Shown: one piece after another, positions 54,318-64,000 of the stretch
How positions within the stretch are numbered: position 1 is the stretch's first letter
Layout of the letters: each line of letters begins with the position of its first letter
Assembly: GCA_020055645.1 (NCBI GenBank)
Contig: CM034548.1
Location: 41,532,296-41,596,295, forward strand
Source of the DNA: Tomocerus qinae
Lineage: Eukaryota > Arthropoda > Collembola > Entomobryomorpha > Tomoceridae
Direction of reading: 5' to 3'
DNA: 64,000 nt
Translations under genes and position numbers: made by a program
The notes under the pieces: model-generated
Database searches by the model: none
Seen by the model: only the letters and a program-made list of their open reading frames with translations
Told to the model about the DNA's origin: nothing

Positions 54318-55264
54318 TCAGGATGATTTAATATACGTAGGCAACAAATGCCAAAACTGAGGCTGTAAAAATTAAATCAGTTGTCTTTGGTTTTATACTC
54401 CTCTCCTTATAGTTACAGCGCAGAAAACTTTGGTTCTATTTTGAAAGTCACTACTGTTTAAGAAGAACATTTTAATAGCCTCCAAAATTGTGTGCCGTTC
54501 GTTTTCGAGATCATTTTTATCTAGTTTTGTAGCTAGTGCCAATGCCGATATACTGGACGCGTACGCGGCAGCCAGCTCAATTGAGACTAGACTTCAACGA
54601 TTTTGTATAATGGTCCACCTAAAAGTGTCAACACGCCCTTATTTCACACATCATAAAATACATAAGTTCATATTGTAAAATCCCAGTCATGAATATGTCT
54701 CATTGTCTCAAATATGAAATTCTCCATAAGAAATAATATTAATAACCAGACTTACAAACTGTGCAAGTTATCGGGCTGTTCCCATCCTTTTGCAATTTCA
54801 CTACAGTAGAAACCCAATTAAAAATCAAATATTAATAAGAAAATGAAAAGAATTTGGAGGTAGGAGTAGGAGTGAAGTGATACGAATCCGATGAAGTGGT
54901 AATGAAGAGAAGAGTAAATGGAAAATGTGACTAGTAGATGAGATAACATTCTCTTGCCTGGTAGACTTTGTCTTCTCCTATTACCGAATCAGAATCTTCA
55001 CTTGTGCGCTCTTTAGTCCTTCACAGCTCTCGTTGTTGCCGTCTCCAACACTTTCTCACTCAATGCAATGAAAATACAATGCAACAGTACTAGTACCTAA
55101 TTACCCATGTTCCATGCAATTGCAAATTAATGTACCTACTTACAACTTATATTATTACCAGTCTGCAAACAGGAACTGCACAGTACAGCATCATCCATCA
55201 TTAGAACCGGAGCACCGACATAGTTGAAATAATATTGAAACATAAAACTATTAAATACTGGCAT
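54318..55264 (-). CDS. Tentative five-exon gene of unknown function
   Basis: A minus-strand model with consistent GT..AG junctions and phases: 55,264-55,159; 55,054-54,985; 54,800-54,756; 54,591-54,417; 54,362-54,318 (146 residues). Pieces read as MPVFNSFMFQYYFNYV, LCSSCLQT, LKSAQVKILIR, EIAKGWEQPDNLHS, LVSIELAAAYASSISALALA and ENERHTILEAIKMFF. Third-exon donor gtaagt and several acceptors are good; others are weak. One further exon upstream in phase is possible (about 55,670-55,587). The last junction is the least certain: in a different phase the sequence stays open to 54,035. No family is recognised. Without transcript support this may be a chance assembly. Confidence 0.3.
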
Positions 55265-55398
55265 TGTAAGGGATAGCGTAAAGGATAACCTACATTCGTT
55301 AATGGGTAAATCTGCTCTTAATACATAGCAATATTATACAGTCTTACATCTATATCTATTGTATGGGGTACGTACCCTTGGGTGTACGTATCGCATAA

Positions 55399-55719
55399 AA
55401 TCCACAAACCCCATTGCACGGACAAGATTTATTTCAGTTTGAGCCAAGCTGTGGACCACTCAACATCTTCCTCTCCAGTCTCCGGCAGACAAGTCAAAAT
55501 CCATTCTATTTATGGCTCACAGTTCCACAAGAACGACCTTGAACATTTTTATCCTTTGCAGGTGCATTCCTTCAAGACATACGTCATAGGTACCTGAACG
55601 TATTCCTATGTAACTGTGCTTCCAGATCTACGTTTCTTCTACTGTCCAATCCTTCAAACGTTACTGTAGCCCAGTTCTTCAACGGAATATTATTCAAAAA
55701 TGGCGGACTCTATGAATGA
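55399..55719 (+). other. Region open in several frames upstream of the 55.7-kb gene
   Basis: Locally GC-rich stretch where more than one frame is open. One plus frame is uninterrupted except for a single TGA at 55,540-55,542 and ends at TGA 55,717-55,719; it reads FEPSCGPLNIFLSSLRQTS before, and RHRYLNVFLCNCASRSTFLL after. A second plus frame gives a neat exon, 55,438-55,561 (acceptor tttatttcag, donor cag|gtgcat), that joins in phase 0 to 55,670. The minus strand is also open at 55,587-55,670. I cannot tell which is real. Confidence 0.4.
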
Positions 55720-56101
55720 AAACGTTCTGATGGGCTTCTACTTGGGCTTGGACGAAGACGTTCTTCCTCCTGATACTTGCAAACATTTATGCAACTTGCC
55801 ACGACTTGGACTTCAATATATTAAAAGTGACCTTGAAGAGGCTGTGGCCGATGAAGCAGAGACTGATGAGATCAAGTACAGTTATTTTGTCGCTGTAACA
55901 GGTGAATATTTCACATTTGTGATCAAGGATAATGCTGAAAACCATGGAAACACAATTAACACAACGTCATCCAGCGAAGGCGTCTTTCATAACCCAGATG
56001 TGCATAATGAGCAAGAGACTCAAGTAGTGCCCTCAGAAGAAACATTAAAGGAATGTGCACAAGTTAGTCCACAAGCTTGTGATGAAGACTACGATGTTTA
56101 G
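55670..56101 (+). CDS. Acidic-tailed protein of unknown function (single or terminal exon)
   Basis: An ATG at 55,700 in good context (aaaaatggcg) opens a 133-codon frame to TAG at 56,099-56,101. Residues 1-75 read as a compact domain: GFYLGLDEDVLPPDTCKHL, LPRLGLQYIKSDLEEAVADE, then YFVAVTGEYFTFVIKDNAE. The C-terminal ~55 residues are polar, Glu/Asp/Ser/Thr-rich and probably disordered, ending CDEDYDV. The frame stays open upstream to an acceptor-like tgtag at 55,665-55,669, so it may be a terminal exon joined in phase 0 to 55,438-55,561; alternatively the ATG is the true start and the upstream part is 5' leader. An aataaa occurs near 56,553. I do not recognise the family. No signal peptide or membrane segment. 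Confidence 0.65.
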   Translation, partial: PSSSTEYYSKMADSMNENVLMGFYLGLDEDVLPPDTCKHLCNLPRLGLQYIKSDLEEAVADEAETDEIKYSYFVAVTGEYFTFVIKDNAENHGNTINTTSSSEGVFHNPDVHNEQETQVVPSEETLKECAQVSPQACDEDYDV

Positions 56102-57161
56102 AATTATTTATTTTATTATACCTACGAATTTACGAATAGGTGATTTTGTCATTTGTGCGTCTAATGCCACGCACACATGTTATAATCATACTGTTTTCTT
56201 TCTTTTATGTGAAGGTTGAGGAAATATATACATTATTACGGAAATGGTAACGCTATGCATTACTTACTAGTATTCTAAACTGACGATAAAACTCAATTTT
56301 ACATTTATGTTACCGTACACGATAAAACCGCTAAAAGTTTATGCTGGAAAAATACAAATGTCCGTCATTTTGTAAATAACATGTTTGAAAAATAGTATAA
56401 TGTGTTAAGTTCTAATCGATACTTTGGTATAAGAATAGTTTTATTACTGCTTTTACGACTTGCGTGTATGACTCGATGCACACTTTCTCCTTGCTTGTTA
56501 ATTCTTGTTTATATTTATACTCTTGTTTCCTTAAGAGTGCTTTACCTACAAAAAATAAAACAACCTACTTTGGAATTGGAAACAAGTTTTAATCAATTGT
56601 ATAACTAGGAATGGTATGCCATTAGTATCTTACTACTGTCGTTACAATAATATATTGGCAATTTCACATGTAAGTTTGTCCAATATTATGGTCAATTCAA
56701 TCTAACTCTTCATTGGGTGACACTTAAAAACAATGGGCAACGAAATACAACCATCATTGATTTTGGTTACTTTTTGCGAAAATCTGAGTTTTTATTCATA
56801 TATTTATCATTATTGGGACCTAGAAACAACACTCAATGTGTCAATGTGTAAAATATAACGAATTTCAATAACAAATGGGAATCTAATTCTTAGAAAGGGT
56901 TTGTGGAACTTCTAGATTCTGGAAGAGGTCTAGAGGAATAATTATTTTTTGCCGGCATACACATGGTAAAACTACAAAGATTTGTAATAACCTTACATTG
57001 TTATCGCATGGTATAATTCATAATGCCATTATGCCGTGGCCATATATGTTGGAATTGGAAATGGAAATCTCTTCCAGGCAGTTGTGAAAATAATGGTTAT
57101 ATATTTATATAATAAATGGTGAAGAGCATTATGAATGTACTAAATGGTGGACATGGCCTAT
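56102..57161. other. 3' flank and intergenic spacer
   Basis: Probable 3' untranslated region of the 55.7-kb gene followed by AT-rich spacer; no other feature seen apart from the aataaa near 56,553. Confidence 0.45.
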
Positions 57162-57169
57162 ACTGCAAC

Positions 57170-57797
57170 CAGTGTTTGACTGGCCACCGGCTAGTAGCTA
57201 AAATGGTAGTAGCCAAAATGGTCTAGTGGCTGGCTAAAATATTTGCTGGCCAGTGAACAAAATGACTTAGAGTGGATAAAACTAAAAAAGGAGTGTAAAT
57301 TATTTAAAATAAAATTTTTATAAACGTAAAATTGATATTCCATTGTTATATGGGTTGATACGTCTAGAAATGGACATTCTAGATGTGCTGTAGTTATACC
57401 TAAAGTTTATGGAAATTTTGTTTGCTCAGCTTTAACAATGATTTATATTACAAACATTCAATTAGAAGTACATCTAAACAAGTACCAACAATCAGTTGGT
57501 AAAACCTCAAACTGTACAATCTAGAATCTAGATCCATATTGAGGGTCTAGGTACAATGTAATATTAAAAATTGAATTCAAGTATTGTTTTATTTTGTATG
57601 TTTAACTAATCAATAAATTCATAAAAATTAATTGTTTGTTATAATATACTTCATGGTGCACACATAATCGAATGACGTTCGAAAGGAATGATGTTTTATG
57701 TATTCTTTATTTTAATTAAGCCATTTTTGTCCATTATGACCATTTTATCCAGGTGACTGGCTAAAATGTAAAAAAAGCCGGCTAAAATAAAACACGG
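57170..57797. mobile_element. Non-autonomous hAT-type MITE, copy 2
   Basis: A 628-bp relative of the element at 6,106-6,478. It starts CAGTGTTTGACTGGCC and ends GCCGGCTAAAATAAAACACGG, with a perfect 8-bp target duplication, actgcaac, at 57,162-57,169 and 57,798-57,805. Both copies share a right end of the form aaaatgtaaaaaa(a)gccggctaaaata and a left end with actggcc. Units of gtggctggctaaaat and gccaaaatgg near the left end parallel the gtggctagtgggcaaaa units of copy 1. It has no transposase. The extra length compared with copy 1 is AT-rich filler between the repetitive ends. Confidence 0.85.
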
Positions 57798-57805
57798 ACT
57801 GCAAC

Positions 57806-58537
57806 CACATTATTAACAATGACTTCAAGGACCTGTCTTAAAATCAGTTAAGAAAACACTCTGCCTATAATATAATATACATGTCAATATAGGTAAATGT
57901 ATAGGTTAATGAGAACATGTCTTGCAACCACTTTACTTGTGCCACGCTGTAGGAAGTAATTTGAGTTAATTATTATTGAGTGCTTTTATTACGTCTTTAA
58001 ACATTAAATATTACTTTTCAAAGCAGGTAGAAAATTTTCTACACCGCAGTGGAAGCTGTGCCAAATCATTATTGTGTCGGTACACGTGTTTTTTAACGAT
58101 AGCCATGCCGTTTTCGAGATGCCATCTTCGTTCGAAGAAATTGAAAAATAAGGTAGGTATAGGCAAGCATTAATGGTAGACAATGTGGAACTTGACTAAA
58201 GTATTCCATGGTGGATATTGAAATTGAGATGAAAAATGAATTTTTTGATTGCATAAGGACAATGGATTCTATTAAATAATCTGTGCCCATCAAATCCAGT
58301 TTAGTGAAGACATAATAAATATGAAAACCTTTGTGTCTCGACTGAGAAATGAACGAACATTATTATGACCATGAAATAAGTGCAAATTATACACGAAAGA
58401 AAGCATTGGTTTCATTATATTTGCATCATTCGAATGTTTTAGTGAAGGACATTACAATTAAGTTAACATGAAATTTGATTTTCGCATTTTGGAAACCAAA
58501 GATTCATAAATTTCATAAGTTTTACAGATTGCGCAAA
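57806..58537. other. Intergenic, 3' flank of precursor B
   Basis: AT-rich spacer with no supported gene; the 65-codon frames here are not splice-linked. It should contain the 3' end of the minus-strand precursor gene, but no poly(A) signal was clear. Confidence 0.4.
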
Positions 58538-58889
58538 TTATTTTTCGTCAGAATCGTCAGGGGCACTAAGATGCTTCCCACCGCCGTTGATGATCATAAG
58601 TCGACCTTGTTTTCTGGAGGCCCTTCCGGCTGGAGGATGGTGATTACCTCCATGTTCCCCACCCATGGATCGAGGCATTGCATCTAAAGCAAAACCTCGA
58701 CCACGCCCTTCTCCAATACGTCTGCCGTGTCTGTGACGATGGGCTTCGACTACACAGAAAAAATATAAAAATTAAAAATTGGACTGCTGTGTAAATAGAT
58801 GATCATAAAATAAAATTTATACCAGAGTGATAATCAGCAAAGATAGCCAAAGCGACTGCAAGAAGAGTGAGATACACTAAGAAACGCAT
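58538..58889 (-). CDS. Small secreted peptide precursor B (two exons)
   Basis: Minus-strand exons 58,889-58,823 and 58,749-58,538, split by a 73-bp intron (donor tctg|gtataa, acceptor tgtgtag, phase 1). The product is 92 residues. Residues 1-25 are a secretory signal (MRFLVYLTLLAVALAIFADY, then HSVEA). The mature part starts HRHRHGRR, is rich in Gly, His and Arg, has no cysteines, and ends in an acidic tail (APDDSDEK). Residues 65-77 (RASRKQGRLMIIN) align without gaps to residues 48-60 of precursor A with 8 of 13 identities. The two genes also share the signal-peptide exon and phase-1 intron. Possible roles are a peptide hormone precursor or a cationic Gly/His-rich defence peptide; both are inference. 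Confidence 0.75.
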
Positions 58890-59015
58890 ATTGACAGTTG
58901 TTGAGAATCCTAAGAGCTGACTTGGAGTACAGGGATTGTAGATTTCTCCAGTCGTCCACCTGTTATTCAATTGAGTCGCAGGAGAAGACTGGCTCTGAAC
59001 TTGGTTACACTTCAG

Positions 59016-59021
59016 TTTATA
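59016..59021 (-). promoter_or_regulatory. TATA box of precursor B
   Basis: tataaa on the minus strand, 127 bp before the start codon. An initiator-like ttcagagccagtc lies about 25-30 bp downstream (58,986-58,999 on the plus strand). The spacing closely matches that of precursor A (126 bp from TATA box to ATG). Confidence 0.6.
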
Positions 59022-59553
59022 GGGTTAGCGGAGCAAAAGGGCATACAACCCCGGAAATTATCATCTTTTATTAGACAATGCACTCCAATTTCAATGCAAA
59101 GCTAAAATGCCTACCTGTTCAAAAATGTCATGAATGTATTGGTAAAGTAGTATTTTAGAACAGAATGTTTCCTCGCATTGATTTTGCAAGGCAAGTTACA
59201 TGATTTTGTCTGTTAGCACTTTTTATTCAATTAGGCTATGGTCATATTTAATAAAAAAATTTCTTCGTCTCGTTTCAATCCAAGCCTTAATATAATATAA
59301 TTAGTAACAATCGAGGAATATGGGTTGCATGTAAATGTAGAAAAGTCTAAATGGGATTTAATTCTGTAAAATAAATACTGATTTTTATTTTGTATATTCA
59401 TCGTTTGTTTCCATCGTTGTTGTTACTCAATTAAAATTGTATTATCCGTTTTTATGTTCATGCTTATACAAATATATTATTAAGCAATTAAGCGATTACG
59501 TGCTTTTATATACACAGTAGGCCCTTCAGTACTCCTTCAGGGTTGTATATAGT

Positions 59554-59680
59554 CCGGACGAAATGAAAATTGTCCTGGATGAAACTAGTTTTGTCCATGG
59601 ACGAAATTTATTTTGTTCACTTTGGTCCTGGACAAAATTAATTTTATCCCGAAAGAAATTAATTTTGTCCAGTTTTAACT
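59554..59680. repeat. Degenerate tandem array of a palindromic unit
   Basis: About four irregular units related to ggacgaaatta-ttttgtcc follow each other: gacgaaatgaaaattgtcc, ggatgaaactagttttgtcc, ggacgaaatttattttgttc, ggacaaaattaattttatcc and a final gaaagaaattaattttgtcc. Each unit is itself roughly self-complementary. Confidence 0.6.
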
Positions 59681-61268
59681 ATCCATCCTATTTTATCCAC
59701 CGCAACCCTTCCTATTGAAGTTCTAGAGATTTATGTGTCAATATTTGGTTTACTTTCGAAACATTCTTATCCTAGAGTGTAGTTCATTGTTTTAAGCAAT
59801 ATGCATCGCTTAAGCGCTTGCGCATTTAGGCTCTCCCTACCAGACATATATAGAAAGATAGATATAGATTGGTTGGTAAATTTCAGACTGTGGTTATAAT
59901 ATAGATATTGACAAAATACCACAGTTTATTAGTGTACCAACTTAATACCAATTTGCGTAAAACGAAATTGCTGTACAAGGTAAAAAATGGCGACCTGAAT
60001 TTATTTAGTGGAGCAGGCAAGGTGAAAGGGTCTTTGATTATAGAATAATGCTTCCGTACAGTTGTCATCAGAAACAATATACGTGGAGTTGGGAACCACA
60101 TGGGATTTGTTTCATGTTCGTTTTACTATCATGGCCTTATTTAAGAATGCATTTAAAAATTCAATATGAGAAAACTTTGTGCAATCACAGGTCATACAGA
60201 CACACCAGCGATTCCTTGATGGCGTGCATGCCAAAAAATCTAACTTTTCAAAGAAATGTCCACTTAATCGATGATGTATATTCTGCGTAATTATGGGGGT
60301 TAAGTTTAAGTAGCGTAGGCAAAAAATTAGATTTGGAGATGCACTCACGATCTCAATCAAAGCAAAGGCAAGGGCTTGAGGGGACAAAATATTATTGTTT
60401 TCCTCCAACCAAATACAAGGAACGAACGAAGAAGAACAAATTCAATGGAGCATCATCAACAAGCCGTCAGTCATCCAATAGACAAATTATGACAGTATGA
60501 TGACTTCATTTAATTATCTATTTTATCTCCAATCACGTCCGCTTGAATCAGATCCAAATTATGAGATCCTTTATAAAGTCATACATATCTGTACATCTAT
60601 AACTTAAAACTCAGAATATCAGATTCAAAATTCAGCTTTCTGTAAGTGGTAACAACAAGCCATCCATAATTACACGAATTGAAACCAGTAATTACTTAGT
60701 TACCATCACTTTTCACCAAGAGATCACAAACTTCTACAATTTAGGTATAAAATAAATTAATAGTAGGTATACATTTAAATATTCCTGGTAGATTCAAAAT
60801 ATCGTTGCAACTTTTCGGTTTTGATTTCCATACGCATTTGTTGGGTGTTTTGTTATACCTGTTCTAGTTTATAGTTATAGTACAAGATATAAGTATTTTG
60901 CCCGATACATCTACTACATCTACTTAACTCTATGACATTGACATGTAGTTGGAGCTTGGAGATGAGTTGGTGACCTCACAATAGGGACTTTGCAACAATC
61001 TGGGACGTGCATCGTAAGGCCGTAAAATTTGAATTCCACGCGGCGGGACAGACTTTCGCTGGCTTTCTCTTTACGACTTACGTCGGCGCGCACGAATGTG
61101 CAACGTAAATATGCTGTATTTACCGTGCTCATTACGGGATGCATAACTTACTCCTTATCGAAGACTTTTTCGAACAAATTTTGAATAACTGAGCAAATTC
61201 CTTTTACTACTGTATTGTGAATATTATTCTTTTAAGTTAATTAGATAGTTCAATTGACCAAAAGTGAT

Positions 61269-62121
61269 ATGGGGAAGTTTTCTTTTAAGTCCAATGTCAA
61301 TTATGACGCTCTCCTAGCTGAAGTAGAAGCACTCAACCCATACGCATTTCAAGTTGAACAACCCGTTTGGGATGAAATTGCCATTAAGCTCCAGAAGTGT
61401 GAATTGAAGATGTCAGTTACTGGAAGAAGTTGCAGAGATAGAGCCAATCTACTGCTGAAGGATTTTTCAAAAGAAGAAACGATTAGCAAAAGATTGTAAG
61501 GCTCTACAATTTGAAGTAGAATGGTCCGAATAAATATATAAATAATAGTTTATCCTTTTTAATTCTGTATAATTACAGGTCTGGTATTGATGAAGGTGAT
61601 TTCGAAACAGTTAAATATTTGCTAACAAGTATTTTGAAGTTGCGCAACGACGTGGATTGCAAAAATATTCGCAAGTTATATTCCAAAAAAAACAGAGAGA
61701 GTGCCGAAAAAACAAGAGATTCGGTATTGATCGATTTGGAAAAGGACATTAATTCTGGAGGATCAGCATGTGAGCCCAAAGACGGGGACGATACACGAAA
61801 TAGTCAGGAAGAAGAGGGTGAAACAAGCATTAATGTTTCCAAAACTTTAGAGCCAGATGATGGAGCCAGTTCAAAATTTCCTGAGAAACGCAATGCAGAA
61901 GAATTACAAGAGCCCAAAAATAAGCGTACTGCTGGACGAACTGATGCTGTGTCATATTTGAGAGAAAAACATGATGTAAGTCAGTGTGAGCTAAAGATAC
62001 AATTATTACCTAATAATTATCTGCCTCTGATCGTAAATGTCAAATCTAAAATTATTCACAGATTGAGATGAAATTTAAGTGCGAAGAGCTGAAAATTAGG
62101 CAACAAGAGGCAGAAAAATAA
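61269..62121 (+). pseudogene. Harbinger Myb/SANT-like DNA-binding partner, C-terminus frameshifted
   Basis: Exons 61,269-61,495, 61,579-61,975 and 62,062-62,121 join in phase to 227 residues (ATG of MGKFSFKSN; an earlier in-frame codon is not ATG). Residues ~1-90 form a Myb/SANT-type trihelix (VWDEIAIKLQKCE, GRSCRDRANLLLKDFSKEE) used by Harbinger proteins to bind transposon ends and carry the nuclease to the nucleus. An acidic, low-complexity middle (SGGSACEPKDGDD) follows, then the start of a coiled coil (EELKIRQQEAEK) before TAA. The coiled coil clearly continues beyond the stop but in the next frame (LLELTVERERIKTESEIRKS), and shifts once more near 62,224-62,237 to finish AMTRALLEFVQKSKN. 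Two one-base changes of frame therefore break the tail; the N-terminal binding part is intact. Confidence 0.75.
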
Positions 62122-62436
62122 GCTTCTTGAACTGACCGTGGAACGTGAAAGAATTAAGACAGAATCCGAAATTCGAAAATCTGAATTGGAATTAACTAAG
62201 CAAAAACAGGCAATGGAGTTCGAAAGAGCGGAGTGCAATGACTCGTGCGCTATTGGAATTTGTTCAGAAAAGTAAAAATTGAATTATTTGTGCTAAAGAC
62301 TGAGTGGATTATTTTTAAGTACTGGACTTTTATTTCATTCTTCATCTAACGTTTCAGTATTATGAATAAAATTAATTAACACAAATGAACATTTTTAAAT
62401 AAAATATTATTGTAATTCTATTTAGTTTCTTGGTTT

Positions 62437-63690
62437 TCATTGGGCCAAATAGTCTTCCATGGATGGTGGGTTTAAATTAAAATATTCACTAACTTGTGAC
62501 CCATAAATGCAAGTATGACAATTAGTTAAAATTACCCCCACGGAATAATACTTGCCAACAGGCTGTAACCCGATTTTTAAATTTTTCTTGAAGTCCAAAA
62601 AAGCAAAAACATTAGTCACTTTGCCAAATCCCCATTCAACAGATTCCCTAACTTGACTCATTCGCTTGTTGCATAACAACTTTGAGGGAGTCAAATTTTG
62701 GTAGCGTTTGAAAGGTACCATCAAGCATTTTCTGAGTGGGTAGGCTGGATCTCCATACAAGTAATACGGTTCCCCTTCAGGAGTTTTGAATATATTTTCT
62801 AGCTCATTTATAAGTCCACTCTGTTGAAGCAAATAAGCATCATGCCTTCGTCCTGAAACCGGTCCATATAGACATCCAATTATGCCGTCAGGAAGCATCA
62901 CGGATTGAAACTTAATAGCATGCGTTCTTTTATGGCCGTTGTAGAACTAAAAATATGAAAATTACATTTTACTAAACATGTTTACTAAATGGAATTTGAC
63001 ATTGTAAGAGGATTTTATAATTGTCTAGCTTTCGTACTTCTTTCTGATTTTTTCCAGGACGACATATTGGTCGTACTGTCCCGTCCAAAAATCCGATGCA
63101 TTTGGGATAAGGTGATCCTTTATTAAAAATGGCGTCTGCGAATGAGGATAATACTTCTTGAGATAAATATGACTGGTGTAAATTTTTGAGGAGCTGAATG
63201 TGATGATCATAAACAAATGAGACCATAGTATTAAATATTCTTGATATTTCACACTGGGTTCTAGGAAATATTGAGCATAAGTCAGCAAGTCTAGTAATAA
63301 ATACAATATTACAACATATAATAATCCAAATTAATGACATGTCACTTAATGATTTTTATAAAACTCGACAAATAATACTGTTATTTACCTGTTAGGATAT
63401 TCCAGTCTTTTTAACAGTATGCATAAACCTTCCAAGCCAGATACTTTGTGCGCAGAAAATGTAATTACAGTTTTAGGTATTTTTAATCCTCGTCGTAACC
63501 TTAGAATGTCGTTTTTAAAAAACCTAAAATGAATTTTACAAAAATCGTCCGACAAAGATTCAAAATTGAATACTTTAGGTCTGGGAAGTATATAATATGG
63601 TTCTTTAGGAAGGTACAATAACAACAACAAGGTTTCATCATCAATATTCTCGTTTTCTAAGAAAGGTAACAGTTTTTCAAAATAAGACAT
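62437..63690 (-). CDS. Harbinger DDE transposase (nuclease)
   Basis: Minus-strand exons 63,690-63,389, 63,290-63,038 and 62,946-62,437, GT..AG with matching phases, giving 354 residues. It cuts and moves the element. Family blocks are all present: an N-terminal LRLRRGLKIP region; a helix-turn-helix part, LADLCSIFPRTQCEISRIFN; GFLDGTVRPICRPGKNQ with the first catalytic Asp; FYNGHKRTHAIKFQSV; IGCLYGPVSGRRHDAYLLQ; YLYGDPAYPL with the second Asp; and RESVEWGFGKV with the catalytic Glu. No stop or frameshift interrupts the reading frame, so it may be functional. Length fits the family (about 350-450). It lies convergent with the Myb-like partner inside the same inverted repeats. Confidence 0.93.
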
Positions 63691-64000
63691 TATTTTCTAT
63701 AAATTCTTCAGGCAAACTATTTGATGCGCGCCTTGGATGTTCAAATTTCTTGTTTTACGTTACAACGGAAAATTGCACAAACATATCAAACATTGTCGTA
63801 ACGTAGAACGTTGAAGGGAAATTTTTTTCTCTTTGCGTGCTTACGTAGCACGTACCAGATTGTTGCAAAGTCCCTAATACTTGCAACATAGTCTTTAATG
63901 CTTGAAATTCTGTTCTAAATTCCTATTCTGTTCTAAATTCCTAACCTGAAGCCTGAAAATCTAGCTTATAGTAGTATGAACGGTTGCAATTGCAAGCCAA

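Larger units (their letters stand above)
58890..60979. other. 5' region of precursor B and intergenic spacer
   Basis: Holds the precursor-B promoter, a degenerate palindromic repeat (59,554-59,680, listed separately) and AT-rich DNA. Overlapping frames on both strands at 60,048-60,408 look accidental. Confidence 0.4.
60983..63875. mobile_element. Full-length PIF/Harbinger DNA transposon
   Basis: A 2,893-bp element with terminal inverted repeats: agggactttgcaacaatctg at the left (60,983) mirrored at the right end (to 63,875), with ggacgtgc/gtacgtgc continuing the match. A 3-bp direct repeat, aat, flanks it (60,980-60,982 and 63,876-63,878); Harbinger elements make 3-bp duplications, usually TWA, so aat is slightly off and could also be read as a TA duplication. 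It carries the two genes typical of the superfamily, a DDE nuclease (minus strand) and a Myb/SANT-like DNA-binding partner (plus strand), transcribed towards each other with ends about 0.3 kb apart. Confidence 0.93.

Noticed and set aside
55540..55542. In-frame TGA as a selenocysteine codon
   Set aside because: No selenoprotein family is recognised and I did not identify a SECIS-like hairpin; a splice, decay or chance frame is simpler.
1..64000. CRISPR arrays, bacterial operons, ribosome binding sites
   Set aside because: Introns, transposon types and gene families show a eukaryotic genome; no regularly spaced repeats were seen.

Overview
The window is AT-rich eukaryotic DNA with widely spaced, intron-split genes. 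Intron sizes range from about 70 bp to several kb, splice sites are GT..AG, TATA/initiator promoters are visible, and DNA transposons are common. The gene set (a Pax3/7 paired-box homeobox gene, a CHIP/STUB1 ubiquitin ligase, small secreted peptide precursors) and the promoter style fit an arthropod. I cannot name the species from sequence alone. Function calls rest on recognising protein families by eye; no database was searched.

Layout. 1-20.2 kb: mostly non-coding, with a diverged tandem duplication (about 1.1-2.0 kb) and a 373-bp hAT-type MITE (6,106-6,478) with a perfect 8-bp target duplication. 20.2-33.5 kb (+): a Pax3/7 (gooseberry/paired group) transcription-factor gene of at least six coding exons; its first coding exon was not found. 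33.5-44.1 kb: non-coding, with a degraded coding-like patch. 44.15-44.68 kb (+): the last two exons of an unrecognised gene. 46.1-46.7 kb (+): a two-exon secreted peptide precursor with its own TATA box and poly(A) signal. 47.0-47.4 kb: a BTB-domain remnant cut short beside a foldback MITE with 45-nt perfect inverted repeats. 50.1-51.7 kb (-): a complete five-exon CHIP/STUB1 gene. 53.26-53.65 kb: a long foldback element. 54.3-55.3 kb (-): a tentative split gene. 55.4-56.1 kb (+): an acidic-tailed protein of unknown function. 57.17-57.80 kb: a second copy of the hAT MITE family. 58.5-59.0 kb (-): a second secreted peptide precursor, apparently a diverged relative of the one at 46.1 kb. 60.98-63.88 kb: a full-length PIF/Harbinger transposon with terminal inverted repeats, an apparently intact DDE nuclease and a Myb-like partner gene whose C-terminus is frameshifted.

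The host genes do not form an operon. Pax3/7 is a nuclear developmental regulator, CHIP a cytosolic chaperone-linked E3 ligase, and the two precursors are secreted. The most novel items are the pair of related secreted precursors sharing the RASxKQ....I.N-type motif, the Harbinger element with intact nuclease and decaying partner, and the two hAT MITE copies with exact target duplications.
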